This document shows, in pieces, positions 23,240 to 29,897 of a DNA stretch of 29,897 bases; position 1 is the stretch's first letter, and each line of letters opens with the position of its first letter. Location: the NCBI GenBank assembly GCA_040877285.1, contig JBBDNZ010000068.1, forward strand, positions 1 to 29,897, given 5' to 3'. The notes under the pieces were generated by a model that ran no database searches, was not told the origin of the DNA, and was given only the letters and a program-made list of their open reading frames with translations. The stretch comes from CANKHA01 sp040877285 (lineage in GTDB: Bacteria; Pseudomonadota; Alphaproteobacteria; Rhizobiales; Xanthobacteraceae). Made by a program: the position numbers and the translations under genes.

Positions 23240-23706
23240 CCTGCCGGGCTCCGCCGGCTGCCCATGAACTGGAGCGAAATCTCGCGCCGGTGCGGCCGGA
23301 AACGGTGCTCGATCAAATAGATACCCTGCCATACGCCCAGCCCGGGCGAGCCCTGGGCAACCGGAATATGCAGCGACACCCCGGTAAGCATGGCTTTTAC
23401 ATGCGCCGGCATGTCGTCGGGACCCTCGACCTGATGGACCCAGCCGGCGTCCTCGGGGGCGAGCCGCCGCAGCGCCGTCATCAGGTCGCGTTGCACGTCG
23501 GGATCGGCATTTTCCTGAATCACCAGCGACGCCGAGGTGTGGCGCAGATAAACGAGCAGCACCCCGTCGCCGGCGCCGGCTTCGCTGAGAAAGCGCGCGG
23601 CCTCTGTGGTGATGTCGGTAAAGCCCGCCCCGCCGGATTCCACCGTGAGCGTCGCCGAGGCGATGAGCTGCGGGGTTGCAGCGCTGATGGCGGAAAGGCG
23701 AGTCAC
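23236..23706 (-). CDS. YjbQ/UPF0047 family protein
   Basis: This 156-residue single-domain protein belongs to the YjbQ family (also annotated as secondary thiamine-phosphate synthase enzyme). Conserved elements are VYLRHTSASLVIQENADPDV, DDMPAHVKAMLTGVSLHIPV and WQGIYLIEHRFRPHRREI, with the His residues thought to form a metal or active site. E. coli YjbQ has weak thiamine phosphate synthase activity, but the physiological role is unclear. It lies 31 bp downstream of the exported coiled-coil protein gene on the same strand. Its stop codon overlaps the predicted -35 box of the next gene. Some relatives start nearer TPQLIASATLTVES, so the true start could be a few codons later. Confidence 0.93.
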   Translation of the reverse strand: MTRLSAISAATPQLIASATLTVESGGAGFTDITTEAARFLSEAGAGDGVLLVYLRHTSASLVIQENADPDVQRDLMTALRRLAPEDAGWVHQVEGPDDMPAHVKAMLTGVSLHIPVAQGSPGLGVWQGIYLIEHRFRPHRREISLQFMGSRRSPAG

Positions 23707-23737
23707 CGGAGGGCTCGATTGGAAGCGGGCGGACGGT

Positions 23738-24283
23738 TCAACTCTTCTTCAACACGTCCTTTTGCAAGGTGACGATCAGATCGACGAGGCGCCGCCAGAC
23801 GGTTTCGACAAAGGATTTCATGCGATCGAGGTTAGGCTCGCTCGGCAGCGAAAGGGGCTGCTCGTTTTGAGCCACGGGAGAGTCCGGCTTGGTGCTGCTC
23901 GGCAGCGGCAGGCCACGCTTGAGCAAATCTTTCTTGAGAACGGCATTCTCCTCCTGCAAGCGTATGATCTCGTTCTCAAGAACCGCACGATCGTCAGGGG
24001 AGAGCTGACACGCCCAGCCAACGGTGCGCTTGCCGCAATACGATACCTGGCCCGTGCGGTTGTCGAGGCGCACGTAGCCGTCCTGCACCCGGCTGAAGGT
24101 GTAGCGGCTTTGCGCGCCCTCGCCGGCGGGGCTTTCCGCCGGCGCGCCTTCGGCGGGCATTTGTGGCATGAAGTGTTCCCCGGCCGGCGGTTCCGCGATC
24201 TCGCTCTGGGCGCGCGCGGGCGGCGGAGCGGCGGCAATCGCCACGCCGAAAAGAATGAGCGTGATGGCCACGCGAGACATCAT
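23738..24283 (-). CDS. Exported coiled-coil protein of unknown function
   Basis: This 181-residue protein has a Sec signal peptide (ITLILFGVAIAAAPPPARAQ, cleavage near residue 25) and a low-complexity Pro/Ala/Glu stretch. A small conserved-looking core follows (YVRLDNRTGQVSYCGKR..GWACQLSPDD, residues 70-98) with two Cys that could form a disulphide. Next comes a coiled coil (LENEIIRLQEENAVLKKDLLKRG, about 101-123). It ends in an amphipathic helix (FVETVWRRLVDLIVTLQKDVLKK). Proteins with this RLDNRTGQVSxC core, signal peptide and short coiled coil recur in Rhizobiales as hypothetical proteins (from memory). A periplasmic or envelope-associated role is likely. It is upstream of yjbQ in the same direction. 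The start has no strong ribosome binding site, though GGAG lies within about 10 bases. Confidence 0.8.
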   Translation of the reverse strand: MMSRVAITLILFGVAIAAAPPPARAQSEIAEPPAGEHFMPQMPAEGAPAESPAGEGAQSRYTFSRVQDGYVRLDNRTGQVSYCGKRTVGWACQLSPDDRAVLENEIIRLQEENAVLKKDLLKRGLPLPSSTKPDSPVAQNEQPLSLPSEPNLDRMKSFVETVWRRLVDLIVTLQKDVLKKS

Positions 24284-24483
24284 TTCCTCCGTGTACCGGA
24301 CTTATTTGGCGGAAATCGGAGCAAGTATCGCATGGCGCCGCAGGGCATGACGACCGGATTCCCTCAGCATGGTTTTCGGGCTCGCGCGCTTGCCTAACGG
24401 CACCGGAAACAGGCCCGTTATGGGCTTCCCTTTGCACGAGATTCTTTTGAATATTCAGTGTGCTAACCCCGTGTTGCCGATTC

Positions 24484-24512
24484 TTGACTTGGGTAAACCC
24501 ACTCAGTATGGT
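24484..24512 (+). promoter_or_regulatory. Predicted sigma70-type promoter of the F0 operon
   Basis: TTGACT (24484-24489) and TATGGT (24507-24512) are 17 bases apart. The start site would be near 24519, giving a leader of about 55 nt before atpI. The spacer contains a short inverted repeat, TGGGT-AA-ACCCA (24490-24501). The rest of the 290-bp region 24284-24573 holds nothing else I can name. Confidence 0.6.
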
Positions 24513-24573
24513 CCGCGCGGCTTTGAGGGCGGCGGGACGATCTTGATCGCCGCAATGCGCGAGTGTCGAAAGC

Positions 24574-24933
24574 ATGGCCGACGGCGCGCGCGATAACGGC
24601 GATCACGGCTCCTCCCCGACCGACGAGGCTGCTCTCTCCGCGAGGCTCAAGCGTCTCGGCGAACGGCTGGGTCAGCATCCCGGCCGCCCCAGGGACGAGA
24701 GCCACGTTCCTGATAAGGCCAGCGATGCGTCGGCGTTGGCCCGCGGCTTCCGGCTTTCCACCGAGCTTGTGGCAGGCGTATTGGTGGGTGCGGCGCTGGG
24801 CTGGCTGCTCGACCGCTGGCTCGGCATCTCGCCCTGGGGGCTGATCGTGTTTTTGTTGCTTGGCTTTGCCGCCGGCGTGCTCAACGTGATGCGGGCGGCG
24901 GGCGTGAAAATGGGGTCGAAGACCCCGGATTAG
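24574..24933 (+). CDS. atpI: ATP synthase protein I
   Basis: This 119-residue membrane protein is encoded first in the F0 operon. The N-terminal 60 residues are hydrophilic (LSARLKRLGERLGQ). Two transmembrane helices follow (residues 66-84, STELVAGVLVGAALGWLLDR, and 88-108, PWGLIVFLLLGFAAGVLNV), the standard AtpI hairpin. AtpI helps assemble the c-ring or imports magnesium for it in studied bacteria and is not essential. It ends 16 bp before the atpB start. The operon order I-B-E-F'-F without F1 genes is the alphaproteobacterial pattern. Confidence 0.93.
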   Translation: MADGARDNGDHGSSPTDEAALSARLKRLGERLGQHPGRPRDESHVPDKASDASALARGFRLSTELVAGVLVGAALGWLLDRWLGISPWGLIVFLLLGFAAGVLNVMRAAGVKMGSKTPD

Positions 24934-24949
24934 GCGGTTGCGGAAGGTC

Positions 24950-25699
24950 ATGGGCGATCCGATCCATCAGTTCGAGCTGAAGAGCTTCTTTACGCTGGGG
25001 CATATCGGCCCCTACGAGATCGCCTTCACCAATTCCTCCCTGTTCATGCTGCTCGCGCTCGTGGTGACGGCTGCGCTGACGCTCATCCCGACGCGCCAGC
25101 GCGCATTGGTGCCGGGCCGCGCGCAGTCGATCGCCGAGATGTCCTACGAATTTATCGCCGATACCATCCGCAGCACGGCCGGCCGCGAAGGGATGAAGTT
25201 CTTCCCGCTGGTCTTCTCGCTGTTCATGTTCATCCTGGTGGTGAACCTGCTCGGCATGCTGCCCTATGGCTTCACGGTGACCAGCCACATCATCATCACG
25301 GTGGCGCTGGCTTTGCTCGTGTTCGTCACCGTCCTCGTCTATGGCTTTTGGAAGAACGGCCTGGGCTTCTTCAGGCTGTTCGTGCCGAGCGGCATACCGA
25401 TCTACATCCTGCCGCTGATCGTGTTCATCGAAGTGCTGTCGTTTCTGTCGCGGCCGATCTCTCACAGCGTGCGGCTTTTCGCCAACATGCTGGCCGGCCA
25501 TATCACGCTGAAGGTTTTTGCCGGCTTCGTCACCATGCTGGGCGCCTTCGGCATCGCCGGCTGGCTCGGCGCGATACTGCCGCTGACGCTGGTGGTGGCG
25601 CTGACCGCATTGGAGATGCTCGTCGCTTTCCTGCAGGCTTACGTCTTCGCCATCCTCACCTGCATCTATCTCAACGACGCCATTCACTCCGGTCACTGA
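24950..25699 (+). CDS. atpB: ATP synthase F0 subunit a
   Basis: This 249-residue polytopic subunit forms the proton half-channels next to the c-ring. It begins MGDPIHQFELKSFF, as in other Rhizobiales, and has the essential Arg in SRPISHSVRLFANMLAGHI (about residue 180) and the C-terminal LQAYVFAILTCIYLNDAI helix. The frame is open back to a TTG at 24938, but the ATG at 24950 with GGAAGG just ahead matches the family start. Nothing is unusual; it follows atpI closely and precedes atpE. Confidence 0.96.
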   Translation: MGDPIHQFELKSFFTLGHIGPYEIAFTNSSLFMLLALVVTAALTLIPTRQRALVPGRAQSIAEMSYEFIADTIRSTAGREGMKFFPLVFSLFMFILVVNLLGMLPYGFTVTSHIIITVALALLVFVTVLVYGFWKNGLGFFRLFVPSGIPIYILPLIVFIEVLSFLSRPISHSVRLFANMLAGHITLKVFAGFVTMLGAFGIAGWLGAILPLTLVVALTALEMLVAFLQAYVFAILTCIYLNDAIHSGH

Positions 25700-25726
25700 C
25701 CCTTATCCAACCTCAAGGAGCGTTTC

Positions 25727-25954
25727 ATGGATCCCGTTGCTGCAAAAATGATTGGCGCTGGAATCGCCTGCATCGGCATGGGCGGCGCCGGCGTCGGCGT
25801 CGGCATGATCTTCGGCCAGTATCTTGCCGCCGCTGTGCGCAACCCCTCCGCCGCGCAGGGGCAATTCGGCAATCTGATTTTCGGCTTCGCCGTGACCGAG
25901 GCTTTGGGCATCTTCTCGCTGCTCATCGCCCTCTTGCTGCTGTTCGCGCTCTGA
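25727..25954 (+). CDS. atpE: ATP synthase F0 subunit c
   Basis: This 75-residue hairpin of two transmembrane helices forms the rotating c-ring. The first helix is glycine-rich (GAGIACIGMGGAGVGVGMIFG), the polar loop is RNPSAAQGQ, and the proton-carrying carboxylate is Glu58 in FAVTEALGIFSLLIALLLLFAL. The residues around Glu58 do not show a sodium-binding pattern, so proton coupling is expected. A strong AAGGAG site lies 6 bases upstream. It is 27 bp after atpB. Confidence 0.97.
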   Translation: MDPVAAKMIGAGIACIGMGGAGVGVGMIFGQYLAAAVRNPSAAQGQFGNLIFGFAVTEALGIFSLLIALLLLFAL

Positions 25955-25957
25955 TTG

Positions 25958-26494
25958 ATGGCGACGAACGCCCATACCGAGGCGCCGGGCGGCAGCCACA
26001 AGAAGGCGTTCCCGCCGTTTGAGCCGGAGACCTTCGCATCGCAGCTGTTCTGGCTCGCGATCACCTTCGCCATCCTCTATCTGATGGTGGCTAGGCTGAT
26101 CCTGCCGCGCATCGGCGGCATCATCGAGGCGCGGGTCCAGCGGATCGAGAGCGATCTGGCCGAAGCGCAGCGGCTGAAGGCGGAGGCCGACGCGGCCAAC
26201 GCGGTCTATGAGAAGGCGCTCGCCGAAGCGCGCGCCCGCGCCCAGGCGCTCGCCAGCGCCACCCGCGAGCGGCAGGCGGCCGAGGCCGAGCAAAGCCGCA
26301 AGGCGCTCGAGGAGCGATTGAACGCAAAGCTCGCCGAAGCCGAGAAGGCGATTGCCGCGACCAAAGCCGCCGCCATGGGCAATGTGCGCGGCATCGCGGT
26401 CGGGGCCGCCGCGGCCATCGTCAAGCGCCTGATCGGAACGGAACCTTCCGGCCAGGCGGTGACCGCCGCCGTCGCCGACGTGCTCAAGCGCTGA
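25958..26494 (+). CDS. atpF': ATP synthase F0 subunit b'
   Basis: This 178-residue peripheral-stalk subunit (AtpG/AtpX, the b' form) has a short N-terminal polar region and one membrane helix (QLFWLAITFAILYLMVARLIL, about residues 29-50). A long charged coiled coil follows (AEAQRLKAEADAANAVYEKAL and on). Having b and b' as separate genes is typical of alphaproteobacteria and phototrophs. The ATG at 25958 follows the atpE stop by 3 bases; a TTG directly before it is also in frame. Confidence 0.95.
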   Translation: MATNAHTEAPGGSHKKAFPPFEPETFASQLFWLAITFAILYLMVARLILPRIGGIIEARVQRIESDLAEAQRLKAEADAANAVYEKALAEARARAQALASATRERQAAEAEQSRKALEERLNAKLAEAEKAIAATKAAAMGNVRGIAVGAAAAIVKRLIGTEPSGQAVTAAVADVLKR

Positions 26495-26504
26495 GGAAAG
26501 GCCC

Positions 26505-26987
26505 ATGTTTGAAGCCGAATTCTGGGTTGCGGTCGCCTTTTTCCTCTTTCTCGGCGTGCTCGGCTATGCGGGCGTGCATAAAAAGATCGCCCAAGCGCTC
26601 GATGAGCGCCGCGACCGCATCAAGGCCGAGCTCGACGAGGCGCTGCGGTTGAGGGAGGAGGCGCACCAGCTTTTGCTGCACTACCAGAACAAACAGCGCG
26701 CGGCGGAAGCCGAGGCCGGGCTCATCATCGGCGCCGCCAAAGCCGAAGCCGAGCGGATGGCGCTGGATGCCAAGGCGAAAATGGAAGAATTCGTGGCACG
26801 CCGGACCAAGATGGCCGAAACCAAGATCGCCCAGGCGGAAGCTCAGGCGCTGGCCGAGGTCCGCACCGCGGCCGCCGAGGCCGGCGTGGCCGCCGCCGAG
26901 AAGATCTTGCGGGATGCCGCCAAGGGCAAGGTGGCCGGGGACCTGCTTGAGAGCGGGATCGAAGCCGTCAAGGACAAGCTCAACTAG
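26505..26987 (+). CDS. atpF: ATP synthase F0 subunit b
   Basis: This 160-residue peripheral-stalk subunit has an N-terminal membrane helix (FWVAVAFFLFLGVLGYAGV) and a long alpha-helical coiled coil (LDEALRLREEAHQLLLHYQN and Ala/Glu-rich repeats) that reaches F1. GAGGAAAGG precedes the ATG. It is the last gene of the operon; a modest hairpin lies 65 bp after the stop. The F1 genes (atpHAGDC) are not in the window. Confidence 0.96.
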   Translation: MFEAEFWVAVAFFLFLGVLGYAGVHKKIAQALDERRDRIKAELDEALRLREEAHQLLLHYQNKQRAAEAEAGLIIGAAKAEAERMALDAKAKMEEFVARRTKMAETKIAQAEAQALAEVRTAAAEAGVAAAEKILRDAAKGKVAGDLLESGIEAVKDKLN

Positions 26988-27051
26988 ACCTTGTTTCTAT
27001 TGGCAACGTCCGGATACCGCGATTTTCCCACTATCATTCCTGAATTTCGGC

Positions 27052-27070
27052 GTCGGCATATTTTGCCGGC
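27052..27070 (+). terminator. Possible terminator hairpin after the F0 operon
   Basis: GTCGGCA (27052-27058) can pair with TGCCGGC (27064-27070), seven pairs including one G-T, with loop TATTT. No clear T-run follows, so it is only a weak candidate. TTTGCCGGCAAA (27062-27073) is also a perfect palindrome. Confidence 0.3.
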
Positions 27071-27175
27071 AAAGGTCTTTCATTACCGCCGGACGCGCTT
27101 TATGATTCGGAATCGATTCGCCGAAAATCATCGCGCGGAGGCGGCGTTCTGCCGGCCAAGCATTCGGAGGGACCG

Positions 27176-27832
27176 ATGGTCATCTTCGATTGTAATGGCG
27201 TACTCGTCGACAGCGAAGCGATTGCGGCATCCGTGGCGGCGGAAGAATTTGCGCGCGCCGGCTTTCCGATAACCCCGGAAATCGTCGCGCGGTATTTCAC
27301 CGGCCGCCGCGCCGCGGATATGTTTGCCGCCGTGGAAGCGGCGACGCGCCGCAGGTTGCCCTCCAATTTCAGCGCCGTCGTAACCGCCGCGATGTTGCGC
27401 CGCATCCGCGTCGAACTGCGCGCCACGCCGCACATGACCTATGCGTTGAATTGGTTGCGCGGCCCGAAATGCGTGGCTTCGTCGTCGAGCCTCGACCGCA
27501 TCCGCGTCAGCCTGGAAACGACCGATCTGCTCCGCTTCTTCGAGCCCAATCTTTTTTCCGCCAGCGACGTTCCGAACGGCAAGCCCGCCCCCGACCTTTT
27601 CCTCTATGCCGCAGCGAAAATGCGCGTTGCCCCGGCCGACTGCATCGTGGTGGAGGATTCGCCGGCCGGCGTCGCCGCCGCGCACGCGGCCGGAATGACG
27701 GCCATCGGATTTGTCGGCGGCCTGCACATGGATCCCGGCGTCGGCGCGAGCCTGATGGCCGCCGGCGCGCGTACGATCATCGCCGACATGCGCGCGCTTA
27801 AGCGTACAATCTCCGCACTGCGCGGCTGGTAA
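27176..27832 (+). CDS. HAD-superfamily hydrolase (subfamily IA, beta-phosphoglucomutase-like)
   Basis: This 218-residue HAD protein has motif I as VIFDCNGVLVDSE (nucleophile Asp5), a helical cap (residues 15-80), a motif II Ser in CVASSSSLDRI, a motif III Lys in NGKPAPDLF, and motif IV as CIVVEDSPAGVAAAHAAGM. These fit a phosphatase or phosphomutase acting on small sugar phosphates. The usual second Asp of DxD is Asn7 here (DCNG), which may reduce or alter acid-base catalysis. GGAGGG lies about 5 bases before the ATG. It is 188 bp after atpF and converges on the lipoprotein gene. The substrate is unknown. Confidence 0.9.
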   Translation: MVIFDCNGVLVDSEAIAASVAAEEFARAGFPITPEIVARYFTGRRAADMFAAVEAATRRRLPSNFSAVVTAAMLRRIRVELRATPHMTYALNWLRGPKCVASSSSLDRIRVSLETTDLLRFFEPNLFSASDVPNGKPAPDLFLYAAAKMRVAPADCIVVEDSPAGVAAAHAAGMTAIGFVGGLHMDPGVGASLMAAGARTIIADMRALKRTISALRGW

Positions 27833-27873
27833 CGGAAAACCCTTTCGCCAAGCGGGGCGGCGCGGGCGTTGGA

Positions 27874-28620
27874 TCACCGCGCCGCGGTGGGCGTGCGCGG
27901 ATTGGCGGCGGGCTTTTTCGCCGGTTTCTTCGCAGGCTTTTGCGGCTCCGCCAGCGGGTCGAAGCCGACGTAGACGATATAGGCGTTAATGTCATTCGCG
28001 GACGGCCTGGGAAAAGTGACGTCCTCGTCGATATAACTGAAAACGACGTTTGGCGCACCCTCAGGAATCGTGACCGGAATCTTGTGGAGTTTCGATACGA
28101 TGACCTGCGGCTCCGGTCCCTCGCGGACAACAGCAAAACGCAGCGGAAGGTCCAGCGTGCCGGGACCGCCGGAAGGCCCGACCAAGACGCGGCCTCGAAC
28201 GCCGACTTTCATGGTCATTATGCCTTCGACCACTTTGCACTCGCGCGCCATCTCGCCGATAGTGCCCTGATAACGCAGCGAAAAGGCATCCGTATCGCCG
28301 GGCGGAATGGTCAGCGTGGAAGCGCCAAGCCGAACGTCCACAGGCGGACAGGAGAGATCCAACGGGTTGACGAAAAAGGGTTCGCCCGAAGCCGACGCTG
28401 CCGACCGCTTCGGGGAGAAGAAACCGGCTACCCGGTCTGTCACCGACGGGGAGCTGTCGGGCGCCGAAGCCTGTGACGCGGTATCCGAGGCGGGAGAAGA
28501 GGACGAGCCGAAAATCCGATCCGTCGAGCAACCCGCCGTCAGACCGGCCAGCGCCAACGCCGCAAGGGCGATGCCGCAGCGGTGACGGCCTATATACCGT
28601 TTGGTTTTGGTGCCGGTCAT
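27874..28620 (-). CDS. Predicted lipoprotein of unknown function
   Basis: This 248-residue protein has a lipoprotein signal peptide: basic MTGTKTKRYIGRHR, a hydrophobic core IALAALALAGL, and lipobox LTAGC with the lipidated Cys near residue 30. A Ser-rich linker follows. The body is a beta-rich domain (SLRYQGTIGEMARECKVVEG, VRGRVLVGPSGGPG, LDLPLRFAVVREGPEPQ, NVVFSYIDEDVTFP) and the tail is Lys/Pro/Ala-rich (AKKPAKKPAANP). The frame is open to 28704, but the ATG at 28620 places the signal peptide correctly. I recognise it only as a conserved rhizobial lipoprotein with no known role; the basic tail could touch peptidoglycan or nucleic acid. It lies downstream of the acetyltransferase on the same strand, 88 bp away. 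Confidence 0.8.
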   Translation of the reverse strand: MTGTKTKRYIGRHRCGIALAALALAGLTAGCSTDRIFGSSSSPASDTASQASAPDSSPSVTDRVAGFFSPKRSAASASGEPFFVNPLDLSCPPVDVRLGASTLTIPPGDTDAFSLRYQGTIGEMARECKVVEGIMTMKVGVRGRVLVGPSGGPGTLDLPLRFAVVREGPEPQVIVSKLHKIPVTIPEGAPNVVFSYIDEDVTFPRPSANDINAYIVYVGFDPLAEPQKPAKKPAKKPAANPRTPTAAR

Positions 28621-28708
28621 TTCTTGCACTATCCCTCGACGGATAAATCCGTTCCCTGCGAATTTTATAGCAAGCCAACCGTGGCAGCCCAAAGGCAAAG
28701 CCACATGG

Positions 28709-29296
28709 TTAAGACCGGAACTCGTCCTTCAATCGCGCATAGAGCAGGTGATCCTGCCACGATCCGTTGATGCAGAGATACTCGCGCGCATAGCCCTCGC
28801 GCGCAAACCCGGTCTTTTCCAGGAGTCGAATGGATGCGGTATTGGTGGGAATGCAGGCCGCTTCGATGCGATGCAGCCGCAGGGTGGAGAAAGCGAAAGC
28901 AAGCAGCACGCGCACGGCGTCCGTCATATAACCGCGCCGCGTATAAGATTCTCCCATCCAGTAACCGAGGTTACCCGCCTGGGCGACTCCGCGGCGTATG
29001 TTGGTGAGCGTCAACCCGCCCACCAGTGCGTTGTCTTCCAGACGGAAAATGAAGAATGGATAAGCCAGATCGCTGCGCTGATCTTCGGAATATCGTTTCA
29101 GCCGCCGGCGGAACGCCGTGCGGCTCAAATCGTCGCTTGGCCAGGCAGGTTCCCACGGCGTGAGAAATTTTCGGTTGGTTTCGCGCAGCGCCGCCCATTC
29201 GTCATAGTCATCCGTCTGCGGCGCACGCAGAACCACCTTCTCGCCGGCAATCGAGGGCGACGGTTCGGAAAAGGTGACTGCGCGAAAGAAGGCCAT
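28709..29296 (-). CDS. GNAT N-acetyltransferase (RimJ/RimL type)
   Basis: This 195-residue acetyltransferase has the Acetyltransf_3 pattern: VVLRAPQTDDYDEWAALR, then LVGGLTLTNIRRGVAQAGNLGYWMG, the CoA-binding loop YTRRGYMTDAVRVLLAFAF, and NTASIRLLEKTGFAREGYAREYL. RimJ/RimL relatives acetylate the N-terminus of ribosomal proteins S5/L12, but many homologues act on other amines. It starts 15 bp after the M16 peptidase stop, so the two are probably co-transcribed. The C-terminal WQDHLLYARL is typical of the family. Confidence 0.93.
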   Translation of the reverse strand: MAFFRAVTFSEPSPSIAGEKVVLRAPQTDDYDEWAALRETNRKFLTPWEPAWPSDDLSRTAFRRRLKRYSEDQRSDLAYPFFIFRLEDNALVGGLTLTNIRRGVAQAGNLGYWMGESYTRRGYMTDAVRVLLAFAFSTLRLHRIEAACIPTNTASIRLLEKTGFAREGYAREYLCINGSWQDHLLYARLKDEFRS

Positions 29297-29311
29297 GCAC
29301 GGTTCGGGTGG

Positions 29312-29897
29312 TTAGGCCGCCTCGCGATAAAGACTTGCGGCAATGTTCGCCGCGGTTTCGAGTCCGCTTCCGGGACCGAGCACGGCAACGGCGGGCCGGC
29401 TGCCGGTGATCAGACGGCGTCCGGCCGCCCGCGCGCTTTCCACCGTTACCGCCTCGACCTTGGCGACGATTTCGGACAGTGGAATCGGCCGGCCATAGGC
29501 GAGCATCTGCCGTCCAAGCTGCTCGGCGCGCGTGCGCGAGCTTTCCAGCGCCATGAGCAATCCCGCTTTCATCTGCGCCTTAGCGCGGGCAACTTCCGTC
29601 TCGGAGAGATTGTCCGCCGCCGCCGTGATCTGATCCACCACGACGCGCATCAGTTCCGGCGCGTCCGTCTCGGCGGTGCCGCTGTAAAGCGCGAACATGC
29701 CGGTGTCGATATAAGGCATGTGGAAGGCGTAGATGGCATAGCAGAGGCCGCGATTCTCGCGCACTTCCTGGAACAGGCGCGACGACATGCCGCCGCCGAG
29801 CGCGCTGGTGAAGACCTGCAAGCTGTAAAGGCTCGGATCGAGCTGCGGCACGCCCTGCAGCGCCAAGGTCAGATGGACCTGCTCCAGATCGCGCGAT
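29312..29897 (-). CDS. M16 family zinc peptidase (partial, C-terminal part)
   Basis: About 195 residues of the C-terminal half of a pitrilysin/processing-peptidase-type M16 protein are present; the N-terminal part with HxxEH lies off the right edge. Hallmarks are LFTSALGGGMSSRLFQ-like VFTSALGGGMSSRLFQEVR, ENRGLCYAIYAFHMPYIDTG and the ALESSRTRAEQLGRQML helix. In Rhizobiales this gene usually follows thrC, so thrC may lie beyond the edge. The frame is open to 29897 with the last complete codon near 29896. Periplasmic or cytoplasmic location cannot be told without the N-terminus. Confidence 0.92.
   Translation of the reverse strand, partial: SRDLEQVHLTLALQGVPQLDPSLYSLQVFTSALGGGMSSRLFQEVRENRGLCYAIYAFHMPYIDTGMFALYSGTAETDAPELMRVVVDQITAAADNLSETEVARAKAQMKAGLLMALESSRTRAEQLGRQMLAYGRPIPLSEIVAKVEAVTVESARAAGRRLITGSRPAVAVLGPGSGLETAANIAASLYREAA

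Overview
The window is GC-rich chromosomal DNA from an alphaproteobacterium, most likely of the order Hyphomicrobiales (Rhizobiales). I infer this from several features: the atpI-atpB-atpE-atpF'-atpF arrangement of a stand-alone F0 operon; a C4-type 5-aminolevulinate synthase (hemA); the murA-DUF2948 neighbourhood with a small basic ORF in front; and FixL/FixJ-type regulators. I see no insertion sequence, phage gene, CRISPR array or integrase. The window looks like core chromosome with one accessory-looking sugar-modification cassette. No gene-free stretch exceeds 300 bp; the longest are 18612-18904 and 24284-24573, and both hold promoters.

Layout. 1-2303: a minus-strand unit (small basic protein, murA, DUF2948 partial at the left edge), bracketed by two copies of a GC-rich palindrome, then a plus-strand tRNA-Thr(GGT). 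2305-5224: a minus-strand three-gene catabolic operon (FAH-family hydrolase, two-domain extradiol dioxygenase, NMT1-type periplasmic binding protein) ending in a strong intrinsic terminator. 5331-7481: a large GT-C-like membrane protein, divergent from 7595-14201, a tightly coupled seven-gene plus-strand cassette. The cassette encodes a Gfo/Idh/MocA oxidoreductase, an NAD-dependent epimerase, a zinc-finger C-methyltransferase, a second SAM methyltransferase, a nucleotide-sugar dehydrogenase, a GT2 glycosyltransferase and a NUDIX hydrolase. It looks dedicated to making and transferring an unusual, probably methylated, sugar. hemA follows at 14334-15563.

15586-23145 is a signalling block. A FixL/FixJ-like pair and an AbrB-type membrane protein lie on the minus strand. 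Divergent from them is a 1173-residue sodium/solute-symporter-histidine kinase hybrid (CrbS/MxtR type), which converges on its likely NarL-type partner regulator. The FixL-like PAS domain appears to lack the haem-binding histidine. The two divergent kinase genes seem to be driven by promoters lying on the same 35 bp of DNA.

23236-24283: yjbQ and an exported coiled-coil protein. 24484-26987: the promoter and five F0 genes of the ATP synthase. 27176-29897: a HAD hydrolase, a lipoprotein, a RimJ/RimL-type acetyltransferase and the C-terminal part of an M16 peptidase cut by the right edge.

The best candidates for something undescribed are the seven-gene sugar cassette with its divergent membrane protein, the haem-less FixL-like system with its face-to-face promoter, and the ring-cleavage operon carrying an orphan binding protein.
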